Made by a program: the position numbers and the translations under genes | DNA from: Acidobacteriota bacterium | GTDB taxonomy: Bacteria > Acidobacteriota > Thermoanaerobaculia > Multivoradales > SZUA-115 | Direction: 5' to 3' | NCBI GenBank assembly: GCA_003231035.1 | Contig: QIHU01000072.1 | Span: forward strand, 1 to 5,979 | DNA: 5,979 nucleotides | Shown: positions 1 through 5,859 of the stretch, piece by piece | How positions within the stretch are numbered: the first letter of the stretch is position 1 | How the letters are laid out: each line of letters opens with the position of its first letter | Notes under the pieces: generated by a model | What the model saw: only the letters and a program-made list of their open reading frames with translations | Databases searched by the model: none | What the model was told of the DNA's origin: nothing

Positions 1-303
1 AGCTCTCGAGAAATCGTGAAGTACTGTGCTCGTCCCGGACCGTGGTGGCCGGGGAAAGATTCCCGACCTAGACGCCCGTCCATTGAATGTGGCCCAACCA
101 CCACCAACCGCTCCGGTTAGCACCGTGGCTGTGAGAGTCTCTTGAAGTAAAGCGGCGCGGCATGCGGTCAGTATACGGCAGGGTTTGCCGGCTGTCGAGG
201 CAACTGGAGGCAGGAAGGAAAACCCGCGCTTGTCTTGTTGATGGACAGGCTGGTCGATTTCCCCAACCTCGCGCACGCACAAAACCTGCTAGAATACTAC
301 CAG
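1..303. other. Left-edge region with no assignable gene
   Basis: No gene is recognised here. A plus-strand frame open from the left edge reads 39 codons to a TAG at 118-120, but its translation is rich in Pro, Arg and Trp and resembles no family I know. It could be the tail of a gene cut by the window, or chance. Small hairpins are present, such as GGGAA-AGA-TTCCC at 52-64 and CGGCA-GGGTT-TGCCG at 176-190. Neither has a T-tract, so I do not call them terminators. The last part, from 235, is in frame with the DUF3800 gene and could be its N-terminus if a TTG or the ATG at 241 were used. Confidence 0.4.
287..295 (+). promoter_or_regulatory. Possible extended -10 promoter for the DUF3800 gene
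   Basis: The bases TGCTAGAAT match the extended -10 form TGnTATAAT at all but one position (TAGAAT instead of TATAAT). No good -35 hexamer lies about 17 nt upstream, which extended -10 promoters can tolerate. Transcription would begin around 302-304, at or just before the ATG at 304, giving a leaderless or nearly leaderless mRNA. That fits the lack of a Shine-Dalgarno sequence before this ATG. It is a motif match only, and chance matches of this length are not rare. Confidence 0.35.
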
Positions 304-1101
304 ATGAGAATCGATGCAGACGAATCAGGTACACATGCGAACGAGTGGTTGGTGATTGGCATGCTGTTCAGCCCTGACCACGGCAAGCTCCATAACCAGC
401 TCTGTAAAGCAAAAGATGACCTCGAGTTTTTCAACCGCGGAAAGCGCAAGGCCCACTACAAAGAGACTCACTTCGCTGAGTTCAAGTCCAAGAGAGACCT
501 GAATCTAGCCAAGGCCTGGATCGACATCTTTCTTCACAGCACCAGCGTCTTTCGGTGCGTGGTAGTGGATTGGTCGATCTACGACCCCAAGTACTTCGGC
601 CACGCCTACCATCCTCCAGCCTTGAAGAAGCGGCGCGCCTACAAGAAGTGGGCAGAAATGCTTCTGCAGCCTGAAGTTGCTCAGATCCAGAATGGAGTCT
701 TCTATCTAGATCGCCTTCGAGCGCTCTACGGCTATGACGTGGTCGATCACCTAGAGGATCGATTCTGCTTCGGGCAGGATGGCCGCAGGAGGTCAAATCC
801 ACGAATCCAGAGGTTCATACCCGCCCAATCCTGGAAGGACGCGAACCAAAGCCTACAGCTATGTGATCTCCTGGTGGGTTGCGTCTACCAGAGCTTGGTG
901 CCTAGCAAGAACAAGATCAAGCTTGCGACTAGAAGCTACCTCTACGAGCAGCTGAGAGACTATGGCGTCAAACGGAGCGATCCAGGCTTCTGGCGCCAGT
1001 ACTCAAGGGGCGTGCTCACCAAGCACTTCCCAAGGTTCAGCCAGTGGTTCTGGAAACCAACCGAAAAGAAAGGCCGCCGAAAAAAGAAAAAGCCCCGCTA
1101 A
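304..1101 (+). CDS. DUF3800 domain-containing protein, predicted RNase H-like fold
   Basis: Seen: a 265-residue protein from the ATG at 304. It opens with the DUF3800-like acidic motif IDADESG (D6, E7), followed by a hydrophobic strand. Further candidate acidic residues are E54 in KETHF, D136 in FYLDRL, and D188 in the C-terminal motif QLCDLLVG. This spacing of Asp/Glu residues is typical of the family, which is thought to adopt an RNase H-like fold. The biochemical role is mostly unknown; members turn up often among accessory and defence genes. The last residues form a Lys/Arg-rich tail (about 254-265) that could bind nucleic acid. No signal peptide or membrane segment is seen. Start choice: the frame is open back to 151, so TTG 235, TTG 238 or ATG 241 would add 21-23 residues. 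The purine stretch AGGAAGGA at 212-219 is too far from all of them (15-21 nt). The family usually begins directly at the DESG motif, so 304 is preferred. G+C is about 50%, below the genes to the right, which suggests transfer. It converges on trpS and has no recognisable partner gene. Confidence 0.72.
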   Translation: MRIDADESGTHANEWLVIGMLFSPDHGKLHNQLCKAKDDLEFFNRGKRKAHYKETHFAEFKSKRDLNLAKAWIDIFLHSTSVFRCVVVDWSIYDPKYFGHAYHPPALKKRRAYKKWAEMLLQPEVAQIQNGVFYLDRLRALYGYDVVDHLEDRFCFGQDGRRRSNPRIQRFIPAQSWKDANQSLQLCDLLVGCVYQSLVPSKNKIKLATRSYLYEQLRDYGVKRSDPGFWRQYSRGVLTKHFPRFSQWFWKPTEKKGRRKKKKPR

Positions 1102-1153
1102 GTTGGCCAGCTGTCATAGGAGATCGGGGTTACCCCCAAACCCTCGTTCTGGC

Positions 1154-1167
1154 GCCCTAGCAAGGGC
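1154..1167 (+). terminator. Weak hairpin after the DUF3800 gene
   Basis: GCCCT, loop AGCA, AGGGC form a 5-bp stem 52 nt after the DUF3800 stop, followed by ATTTG. The stem is short and the T-tract has only three T residues, so any terminator role is doubtful. Confidence 0.15.
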
Positions 1168-1197
1168 ATTTGCATGGTATACATGTTTCCTGTCTTC

Positions 1198-1217
1198 TGT
1201 CAAGCATTCGCTTGACA
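1198..1217. terminator. Perfect 8-bp hairpin between convergent genes
   Basis: TGTCAAGC, loop ATTC, GCTTGACA make a perfect 8-bp inverted repeat. It lies 19 nt past the trpS stop on the minus strand and about 96 nt past the DUF3800 stop on the plus strand. Neither side has a run of T, so it is not a classical intrinsic terminator. The placement suggests a 3'-end or transcript-stability structure shared by the convergent genes. A short palindromic protein-binding site is the alternative. Confidence 0.35.
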
Positions 1218-1236
1218 CGGCAGCGGGATCCGCCAA

Positions 1237-2268
1237 TCACTCCATCGGAATACCCACCGCGGGACGCACCCGCTCCATGGTGGCAATGGCATGCGTACGG
1301 GCACGGGCGGACAGGTCCACGACCGCACGATCCAGGTCGGCGCTCTCCAGTATCTCGCGTCGGCGTTCGCGCAACCCCGATGTCAGCTCGACCAGGGTAT
1401 CGGCGACCGAGCCCTTGAGCAGGCTGTACTTGAGCGTGCCGGCCTTGTACTCCTCCAACATCTGCGCCGCGTCGCCTCGACCACTCGCCTTGAGGATCTC
1501 CAACAGGTTGCCCACGCCTGGGCTGACCTCCATCCCCTGTGGAGGGCCACCGCTGTCGGTCACCGCCGTTTTCACCTTGGCGCGCAGGCTCGCTTCCTCT
1601 TCAAAGAGGCCCACATAATGTTTCTCGCCCAGGCTCTTGCTCATCTTCTTGGTCGGATCGGCCAGCGACATCACCTTGGGCGTCTCGGTGAACAACGGCT
1701 TGGGAAGATGGAAGACGGTACCAAAGCGCTCGTTGAAGCGATGGGCCAACCCTCGGGTCAGCTCCAGGTGCTGTTCTTGGTCTTTGCCGACCGGTACGAA
1801 CTTGGAGCGGTAGACCAGAATATCGGCCGCTTGTAGAACCGGATAGGTGAAGAGGCCGGCGGAGACGAACTTGCCTCCCCGTTCGCCGATCAACGCCGAC
1901 TTGTCTTTGAACTGGGTCATCCGAGACAGATCCCCATAGGCGCAGAGGCTACCCAGAATCCAGTAGAGCTCGGTGTGTTCGGGAACCAGCGACTGGACGA
2001 AGAGGTCGCTGCGCTCCGGATCGATTCCACAGGCCATCAGATCGGCGAACATCGCCCGGCTGTTGCGCCGCAAATCCTCGGCCTCGTAGGGCATGGTCAT
2101 GGCGTGCAGATCGACGATCCCGTAGGCGCACCGATATTGATCCTGCAAGGCCACCCAGTTAGCGACGGCGCCGAAGTAGTTTCCGATATGAAGCTGCGCC
2201 GTCGGCTGGACACAGGAGAGAACATCGACTTGAGACTCCATGGATGAGTCCGTTTCTGGTTCGGCCAT
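1237..2268 (-). CDS. trpS: Tryptophanyl-tRNA synthetase
   Basis: This cytoplasmic class I aminoacyl-tRNA synthetase charges tRNA-Trp with tryptophan using ATP. The 343 residues are normal for bacterial TrpRS. The Rossmann catalytic core begins with QPTAQLHIGNYFGA, in which HIGN (residues 27-30) is the HIGH signature. YGDLSRMTQFKDKSA (about 111-125) and VPVGKDQEQHLELTR (about 158-172) are family-typical active-site and tryptophan-pocket segments. KKMSKS (207-212) is the intact KMSKS loop. The helical anticodon-binding C-terminus follows and ends normally, so the gene looks complete. Start choice: the frame is open with a GTG at 2367, but the ATG at 2268 has GGAGG 8 nt upstream, and residues before it do not resemble TrpRS. 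The ATG at 2241 is a less likely alternative. The gene follows aroDE on the same strand after 92 nt and could be co-transcribed or have its own promoter. I see no clear -10/-35 pair or tryptophan-responsive leader in the gap. Confidence 0.97.
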   Translation of the reverse strand: MAEPETDSSMESQVDVLSCVQPTAQLHIGNYFGAVANWVALQDQYRCAYGIVDLHAMTMPYEAEDLRRNSRAMFADLMACGIDPERSDLFVQSLVPEHTELYWILGSLCAYGDLSRMTQFKDKSALIGERGGKFVSAGLFTYPVLQAADILVYRSKFVPVGKDQEQHLELTRGLAHRFNERFGTVFHLPKPLFTETPKVMSLADPTKKMSKSLGEKHYVGLFEEEASLRAKVKTAVTDSGGPPQGMEVSPGVGNLLEILKASGRGDAAQMLEEYKAGTLKYSLLKGSVADTLVELTSGLRERRREILESADLDRAVVDLSARARTHAIATMERVRPAVGIPME

Positions 2269-2360
2269 CGCTGCCGCCTCCGTGAGATTTCTTGGTGACT
2301 TCCAGTGGTTGAGGCGACCTTGCATCGGCTGCGAAGACCGCCAAAAAAGAAGGGCAAACT
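2269..2360 (-). other. Gap between aroDE and trpS
   Basis: This 92-nt stretch lies between the aroDE TAA and the trpS ATG. Read on the minus strand it contains a run of six T shortly after the aroDE stop. No strong stem directly precedes that run, so I do not call a terminator. No T-box-like leader or convincing sigma-70 promoter is visible. Only the trpS ribosome-binding site is clear. Confidence 0.4.
2277..2281 (-). promoter_or_regulatory. Ribosome-binding site of trpS
   Basis: On the minus strand GGAGG sits 8 nt before the ATG at 2268. It is the feature that decides the trpS start over the GTG at 2367 and the ATG at 2241. It also shows that this genome uses ordinary Shine-Dalgarno initiation. 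Confidence 0.85.
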
Positions 2361-3752
2361 TTAGCACGCTAGGGCGAGCAGCTCGCGGCCGAGCGCCAAC
2401 GGCAACTCCTCGCCGGTCATCGAGCGGAACTGGGCCAAGGCCTGGTAGAGAAGCACTTCGCGACCGTCGATCGCCACCAATCCGCGTGAGCGCGCCCGCG
2501 CAACTAAGGCGGTAGGGACCGTGCCATAGACCAGGTCGACCACAACCGAGCCGCTAGCCAGCGCGTCAGGGTCCAAGGGAAGCTCGGCCGGGGTGGACGA
2601 GGACCGGCCCGGCGACGACCGGCCCAGGGGCGTGGCGTGCACCACGATGGCGTATCGACTCGGATCCAACTCGGCCAGGGGCACAAACTCCACCTGCAAC
2701 TCGTCGGCGACCTGCTGCCCCCGCTCCGCCCCACGATTGGCTAGTGTCACCCTGGCTCCAGCCTGGCGTAGGGCCACCACCGCCGAGCGGCCGGCGCCGC
2801 CGGCCCCGACCACCAGTGCGGTCTCCTCCTCGATCGCCACACCGCGAGCCAGTAAGGGACCGAGTACCCCCTGCGGATCGGTCGCCTCGGCGCTCCAGCC
2901 ATGCTGGTGTCCTCGCGCAGCGGCATCGAAAACCAGAGTATTGGCCGCTCCAATCAGCTTGGCCAAGGGGCTCGAACCGGCCGCCACCGCCAACGCCGCA
3001 TCTTTGAAGGGCGCGGTGACCGACAGTCCCAAGAGGGGATAACCGAACGACGGCAGGGCGCTGGATTCGGCCACGGCCAACCAAAAATCGCCGAAAGAGC
3101 TGGCGTGAAACGGCAGATAGAGGGCCGGTACGCCGAGGGCGCGATACCCGCCGTTGTGCAGTCGCGGGGAGAGCGAATGGGCCACCGGATTGCCCACCAC
3201 CCCGTACAGACGCTCGACCGGATCGAGCGCCGGCAGACCGTAGTCGCGGCACAGGGCCTCGATAGTCGGCTGGCCAGGGGCTGCCGGTGGACCGAAACCG
3301 GTCGCCCCGTAGACCACCGCCGCACCCAGTCGCGGTGCCAGCAGCCGGCTCCACATGCCGACTGACCCGGATGCAAAGGCGACCACGTCGTCGCGGCCCA
3401 GGCCGTGCAAGAGGATTAGCGGCACCAGTTCGTCACCGGAACGGGTGGCGGCGGGGATCAGCTTGTAGAGGCTGGCCTCCACCGTCGCCATGTGCTCGAA
3501 ACGGGTCCGTAACCCATCGAGTGTCTGCGCCGGGCCGTGCCAGGACACCACTCGTCGGTGCGGGGCGATGCGATCGAGCACTTCCCGGGTCAGATCGCGA
3601 TCCGCTTCCAGATCGATCCAGTCATAGCCCGCCGCGGCGGCGGCGATCAACCGTTGCTGGCGCCCCGCCTCGGACAGCGTGCAGCCGCCTCCCTCTCGGC
3701 CGCGCTGCGCTGGGTGAAGAGCAACTTGAGACCATCGCGTTGGCTTGCCCAA
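2361..3752 (-). CDS. aroE: 3' piece of aroDE: remainder of dehydroquinase plus complete shikimate dehydrogenase
   Basis: This is the long open frame downstream of the break; an automatic caller would start it at the ATG at 3752 (463 residues). Its first 20 residues are out-of-frame noise, and real homology starts at GGGCTLSEAG (21-30). It holds most of AroD, including WIDLEAD (45-51), H72, K97, R136 and Q161. A complete AroE follows from about 181: GNPVAHSLSP (187-196) binds shikimate, K250 in TAPFKD is the catalytic Lys, N271 in GAANT and D292 in ATD are the conserved Asn and Asp, GAGGAGR (316-322) is the NADP-binding loop with ANR at 338-340, and YQALAQF (436-442) is the C-terminal substrate Gln motif. 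AroE could be functional even if AroD is not, provided some start is used. No good ribosome-binding site was identified for one. Confidence 0.75.
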   Translation of the reverse strand: MGKPTRWSQVALHPAQRGREGGGCTLSEAGRQQRLIAAAAAGYDWIDLEADRDLTREVLDRIAPHRRVVSWHGPAQTLDGLRTRFEHMATVEASLYKLIPAATRSGDELVPLILLHGLGRDDVVAFASGSVGMWSRLLAPRLGAAVVYGATGFGPPAAPGQPTIEALCRDYGLPALDPVERLYGVVGNPVAHSLSPRLHNGGYRALGVPALYLPFHASSFGDFWLAVAESSALPSFGYPLLGLSVTAPFKDAALAVAAGSSPLAKLIGAANTLVFDAAARGHQHGWSAEATDPQGVLGPLLARGVAIEEETALVVGAGGAGRSAVVALRQAGARVTLANRGAERGQQVADELQVEFVPLAELDPSRYAIVVHATPLGRSSPGRSSSTPAELPLDPDALASGSVVVDLVYGTVPTALVARARSRGLVAIDGREVLLYQALAQFRSMTGEELPLALGRELLALAC

Positions 3753-3892
3753 GAGTCGGTGCAGACCTGGTGAAGCCTTTGCGGCGAGGACTCCCCGAGC
3801 AGATCGCCGCGCACTTCGACCACATCGACCTCGGCCGGCAGGCGCGCCCAGTGCTCAGAAGTTGTGGGCAGTTCGGTCAGGCTGGCGATCAA
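3647..3892 (-). CDS. aroD: 5' piece of aroDE: N-terminus of type I 3-dehydroquinate dehydratase
   Basis: If the sequence is taken literally, translation from TTG 3892 gives 81 residues ending at a TGA (3649-3647). Residues 1-66 are good type I dehydroquinase: IASLTE opens the first beta strand, VDVVEVRGD (22-30) carries the conserved Glu and Arg of the EVRxD motif, and LKLLFTQRSAAE (55-66) is the strand and loop that normally continues into GG. The last 15 residues are out of frame and unrelated. This piece lacks the catalytic His and Lys, so it cannot be active alone. It overlaps the downstream frame by about 106 nt. Confidence 0.6.
   Translation of the reverse strand: MIASLTELPTTSEHWARLPAEVDVVEVRGDLLGESSPQRLHQVCTDSWASQRDGLKLLFTQRSAAEREAAARCPRRGASNG
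3690..3697 (-). other. Frameshift point in the AroD coding sequence
   Basis: On the minus strand the bases read gcc gag agg gag gcg. Skipping the AG at 3694-3693 gives gcc gag gga ggc ggc, which is AAEGGG and fits the family. A single extra G in the GGG run gives AAERGGG. Going from the first to the second frame is a +2 or -1 shift. The site is not a recognisable X-XXY-YYZ slippery heptamer, so recoding is not favoured. Confidence 0.75.
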
Positions 3893-5856
3893 GGTCGCCT
3901 TATCCGGCGCTCTATCCGGGTCGTTTCGATCCGGGTGGTTTCTATCCGGGTCGCTCCGCCCGCGGGCAACTCGGTCAACCGCGCCAAGGGTTGGAGCCTC
4001 GTTTCCAAGCTCCCCTCGACCGCGCTCACCAGGAGACCCGACTCCACCAACCGACGAACCCTTCGCAAGTCACCGTCCGCCGGCCGATCGGCCACTATCG
4101 GTTCGGCCACGGAGCGCACCGCTAGATAGGCGGCGCGGGTGCCTCGTCCAAGCCGCGCCGCGATCTCGGTTCGCCGCTGCGGCTGGGTGGATGCGGCGAA
4201 GGCTTCGGCTTCCAGTTCCGGGTCCATGCGCAGTTCCAGAGCCACCTTTCCCGCTACGCCGACCGGGGATGCATCACTGCCGGCGGCCGAATAGCCCATG
4301 CCGGCGCGCCAATCCACCGCTTGTGTCGCCACCAGCAGCTCGATCGCCAACACCGCCTGCGTATTGGCCAGCACCGAACGCACCTTGCGGCCGGCGACGG
4401 TCGCCATCGAGTTGTGATCCTCGTGGTTGGCCGCGGTCGGAATCGAGTCGACCGACGCGGGATGGGCCAGTATCTTGTTTTCAGAAACCAGGCCGGCGGC
4501 GCAATACTGGGTCACCATCAAGCCCGAGTTGACCCCGCGCCGAGCAATGAGGTTGGCCGGTAGGTTGCGGTTGTGGTGGCGGTCGAGTAGAAGCTGAGTC
4601 CGGCGCTCGGCGACACTGGCCAACTCGGCCAGAGCGATGGCCAAAAAATCGGCCGCCAGCGCCACCGGTTGGCCATGAAAGTTGGCCGCCGAGTAGGAGG
4701 CCCGTTGGTCGCCCTGGTAGCCCACCGGCCAGTTGGCGCTGAACTGGTGGTCCCAGCGCGCCTCTGGATCTTCGTCGGGGAAGAAGAGCGGATTGTCGGT
4801 CACCGCGTTGATCTCGCGCTCCACCACCATCGAGGCATAGGCGATCGCATCCCGACTGGCTCCGTGAATGACCGGGGCGGCGCGCAGCGAGTAGGGATCC
4901 TGGACTTCCCCCGCTCCATCGATCAGCTGACTTTCGTCGAGCAACATGCGCAGATTGGCGGCGACATCTTGCTGCCCCCGCTGGCCACGGACTCGATGAA
5001 CTTTCGAGTCGAGGGCTCGAGCGCAGCCACAGGCGGCCTCCAGCGACAAGGCGGCGGCCACATCCGCGGTGTTGACGGTGACGATGGCATCCGCCGTCGC
5101 TAGCGCGAGCAATGCCGCCGACACGGTGGCGCCGTTGATCAACGCCAACCCTTCTTTGAAGCTCGGGCGCGGTGGTTTTAGACCCAGATCCTCCACCAAT
5201 TCCAACGCCGGATCACGCACCGGAAGCTGGCCGCAGCTGCCGCTGGCGATATCCGCCAGTTCCCGCACCCGGTAGTAGCTACCCTCGCCCAGGAGGACGA
5301 CGAAGAGGTGGGCCAACGGGCATAAATCACCGCTCGATCCCACCGAGCCGTGGAGCGGAACGCGCGGCACAATGCCACGATTGAGCATCGCTCGCACCGC
5401 TTCGACCATCTCCATGCCGATCCCGGAGTGGCCGAGGACGAAGGAGGAAAGACGCAATAGTAGGGTGGCGCGCACGACATCGGCCGGGTAGTACCCGGCA
5501 GGGTCTTCCGGGTTGGCGTTGGCGCCGGTACCCACCGCATGGCTGAGCAGTAGGTTGGCTTGCAGTTCTTCCAACTCGGCGGGCGGTACCGGAATGCTCT
5601 TGAACTCGCCGAAGCCGGTGGTCACCCCGTACTCCTGCGTCGGTGGCGCCGCGACCGTGCGCCCGTGGTAGGACTCGAACTCCCTACGGTAACGCTCGGC
5701 GATTCCTTGCACTTGAGCATGGGCCGCTTCGATCCGCCGGATGGCGGCGGGATGAAGGACCACTTCGACCCGCGGGTCCCGCGCCACCAAGGCCACTTGT
5801 TCAAGCCGTAGAGGCTCGCCGCCGAGGGTCACTCTGGGGTGGTCAGACTCCGTCAT
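3889..5856 (-). CDS. hutH: Histidine ammonia-lyase-like enzyme (HAL/PAL/TAL superfamily), long form
   Basis: The protein of 655 residues would deaminate histidine to urocanate using the self-formed MIO cofactor. Seen: YGVTTGFG (76-83, Y76), SHAVG (H106), the MIO segment GSVGSSGD (170-177), KEGLALINGA (N241), QDPYSLR (Q319, Y322, R325), NPLFF (355-359), NFHGQP (392-397) and NHEDHNSM (E479). H106 and E479 match the His-specific positions H83 and E414 of Pseudomonas HutH, so histidine is favoured over Phe or Tyr. Three things are odd. The MIO triad is Ser-Ser-Gly rather than Ala-Ser-Gly. There are extra residues at about 111-124 and 361-391. The C-terminus runs past the usual end (about 510 residues in well-studied HutH) and finishes with an Arg/Ile/Glu/Thr repeat. 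The ATG at 5856 follows the upstream stop (TGA 5862-5860) by 3 nt, implying an operon; the ribosome-binding site is weak. No hutU, hutI or hutG is seen. An aromatic lyase or aminomutase remains possible. Confidence 0.85.
   Translation of the reverse strand: MTESDHPRVTLGGEPLRLEQVALVARDPRVEVVLHPAAIRRIEAAHAQVQGIAERYRREFESYHGRTVAAPPTQEYGVTTGFGEFKSIPVPPAELEELQANLLLSHAVGTGANANPEDPAGYYPADVVRATLLLRLSSFVLGHSGIGMEMVEAVRAMLNRGIVPRVPLHGSVGSSGDLCPLAHLFVVLLGEGSYYRVRELADIASGSCGQLPVRDPALELVEDLGLKPPRPSFKEGLALINGATVSAALLALATADAIVTVNTADVAAALSLEAACGCARALDSKVHRVRGQRGQQDVAANLRMLLDESQLIDGAGEVQDPYSLRAAPVIHGASRDAIAYASMVVEREINAVTDNPLFFPDEDPEARWDHQFSANWPVGYQGDQRASYSAANFHGQPVALAADFLAIALAELASVAERRTQLLLDRHHNRNLPANLIARRGVNSGLMVTQYCAAGLVSENKILAHPASVDSIPTAANHEDHNSMATVAGRKVRSVLANTQAVLAIELLVATQAVDWRAGMGYSAAGSDASPVGVAGKVALELRMDPELEAEAFAASTQPQRRTEIAARLGRGTRAAYLAVRSVAEPIVADRPADGDLRRVRRLVESGLLVSAVEGSLETRLQPLARLTELPAGGATRIETTRIETTRIERRIRRP
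3911..3955 (-). repeat. 15-bp tandem repeat at the 3' end of the lyase gene
   Basis: Three 15-bp units stand head to tail on the plus strand: tctatccgggtcgtt (3911-3925), tcgatccgggtggtt (3926-3940) and tctatccgggtcgct (3941-3955). They differ by two or three bases. A degenerate partial copy (tatccggcgc) follows at 3901-3910. In the lyase frame each unit encodes the pentapeptide RIETT or a variant, giving ATRIETTRIETTRIERRIRR at the C-terminus. The unit is a multiple of three, so copy-number change would keep the frame. Confidence 0.85.
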
Positions 5857-5859
5857 GGC

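Larger units (their letters stand above)
2361..3892 (-). pseudogene. aroDE: Bifunctional 3-dehydroquinate dehydratase (type I) / shikimate dehydrogenase, interrupted by a frameshift
   Basis: Two overlapping minus-strand frames join into one fused shikimate-pathway enzyme of about 509 residues. The AroD half would dehydrate 3-dehydroquinate through a Lys Schiff base. The AroE half would reduce 3-dehydroshikimate to shikimate with NADPH. Plants and Chlamydia carry the same domain order. In joined numbering AroD has EVRGD (26-30), the active-site His in VVSWHG (H118), the Schiff-base Lys in YKLIPA (K143), the Arg in WSRL (R182) and the APGQ substrate loop (Q207). AroE runs from about 227 to the end. 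The first frame leaves homology at AAE (codon 3697-3695) and the second resumes at GGGC (3692). The consensus needs AAEGG, so an extra AG, or one missing G in the GGG run, explains the break. Everything else is intact, so either a recent mutation or a sequence error is likely. The start is taken as TTG at 3892, which overlaps the lyase TGA as TTGA, with AAGG 5 nt upstream. No ATG or GTG lies nearby in this frame. Confidence 0.8.

Noticed and set aside
1..120. Plus-strand partial frame of 39 codons from the left edge
   Set aside because: Too short, with no recognisable motif and odd composition; cannot be told from chance.
162..377. 71-codon plus-strand frame overlapping the DUF3800 start
   Set aside because: It is Arg/Cys-rich, has no family motif and overlaps the better-supported DUF3800 frame.
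1291..1836. 181-codon plus-strand frame opposite trpS
   Set aside because: Antisense to conserved TrpRS sequence, including the KMSKS region; no motif of its own.
2343..2348. Six-T run on the minus strand after aroDE as an intrinsic terminator
   Set aside because: No stable GC-rich stem immediately precedes it.
2269..2367. N-terminal extension of trpS from a GTG at 2367
   Set aside because: The GGAGG site 8 nt before the ATG at 2268 and the normal TrpRS length favour the shorter form; the extension would overlap the end of aroDE and has no TrpRS-like sequence.
2566..3354. 262-codon minus-strand frame inside aroDE
   Set aside because: Gly/Arg-rich out-of-frame translation; the other frame holds the AroE motifs.
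3690..3697. Programmed -1 ribosomal frameshift in aroDE
   Set aside because: No standard slippery heptamer and no clear downstream structure seen; a simple indel explains it better, though it is not excluded.
3287..4129. 280-codon plus-strand frame opposite aroDE and the lyase
   Set aside because: Arg/Pro/Ser-rich antisense shadow typical of high-GC coding DNA; the opposite strand carries conserved enzyme motifs across it.
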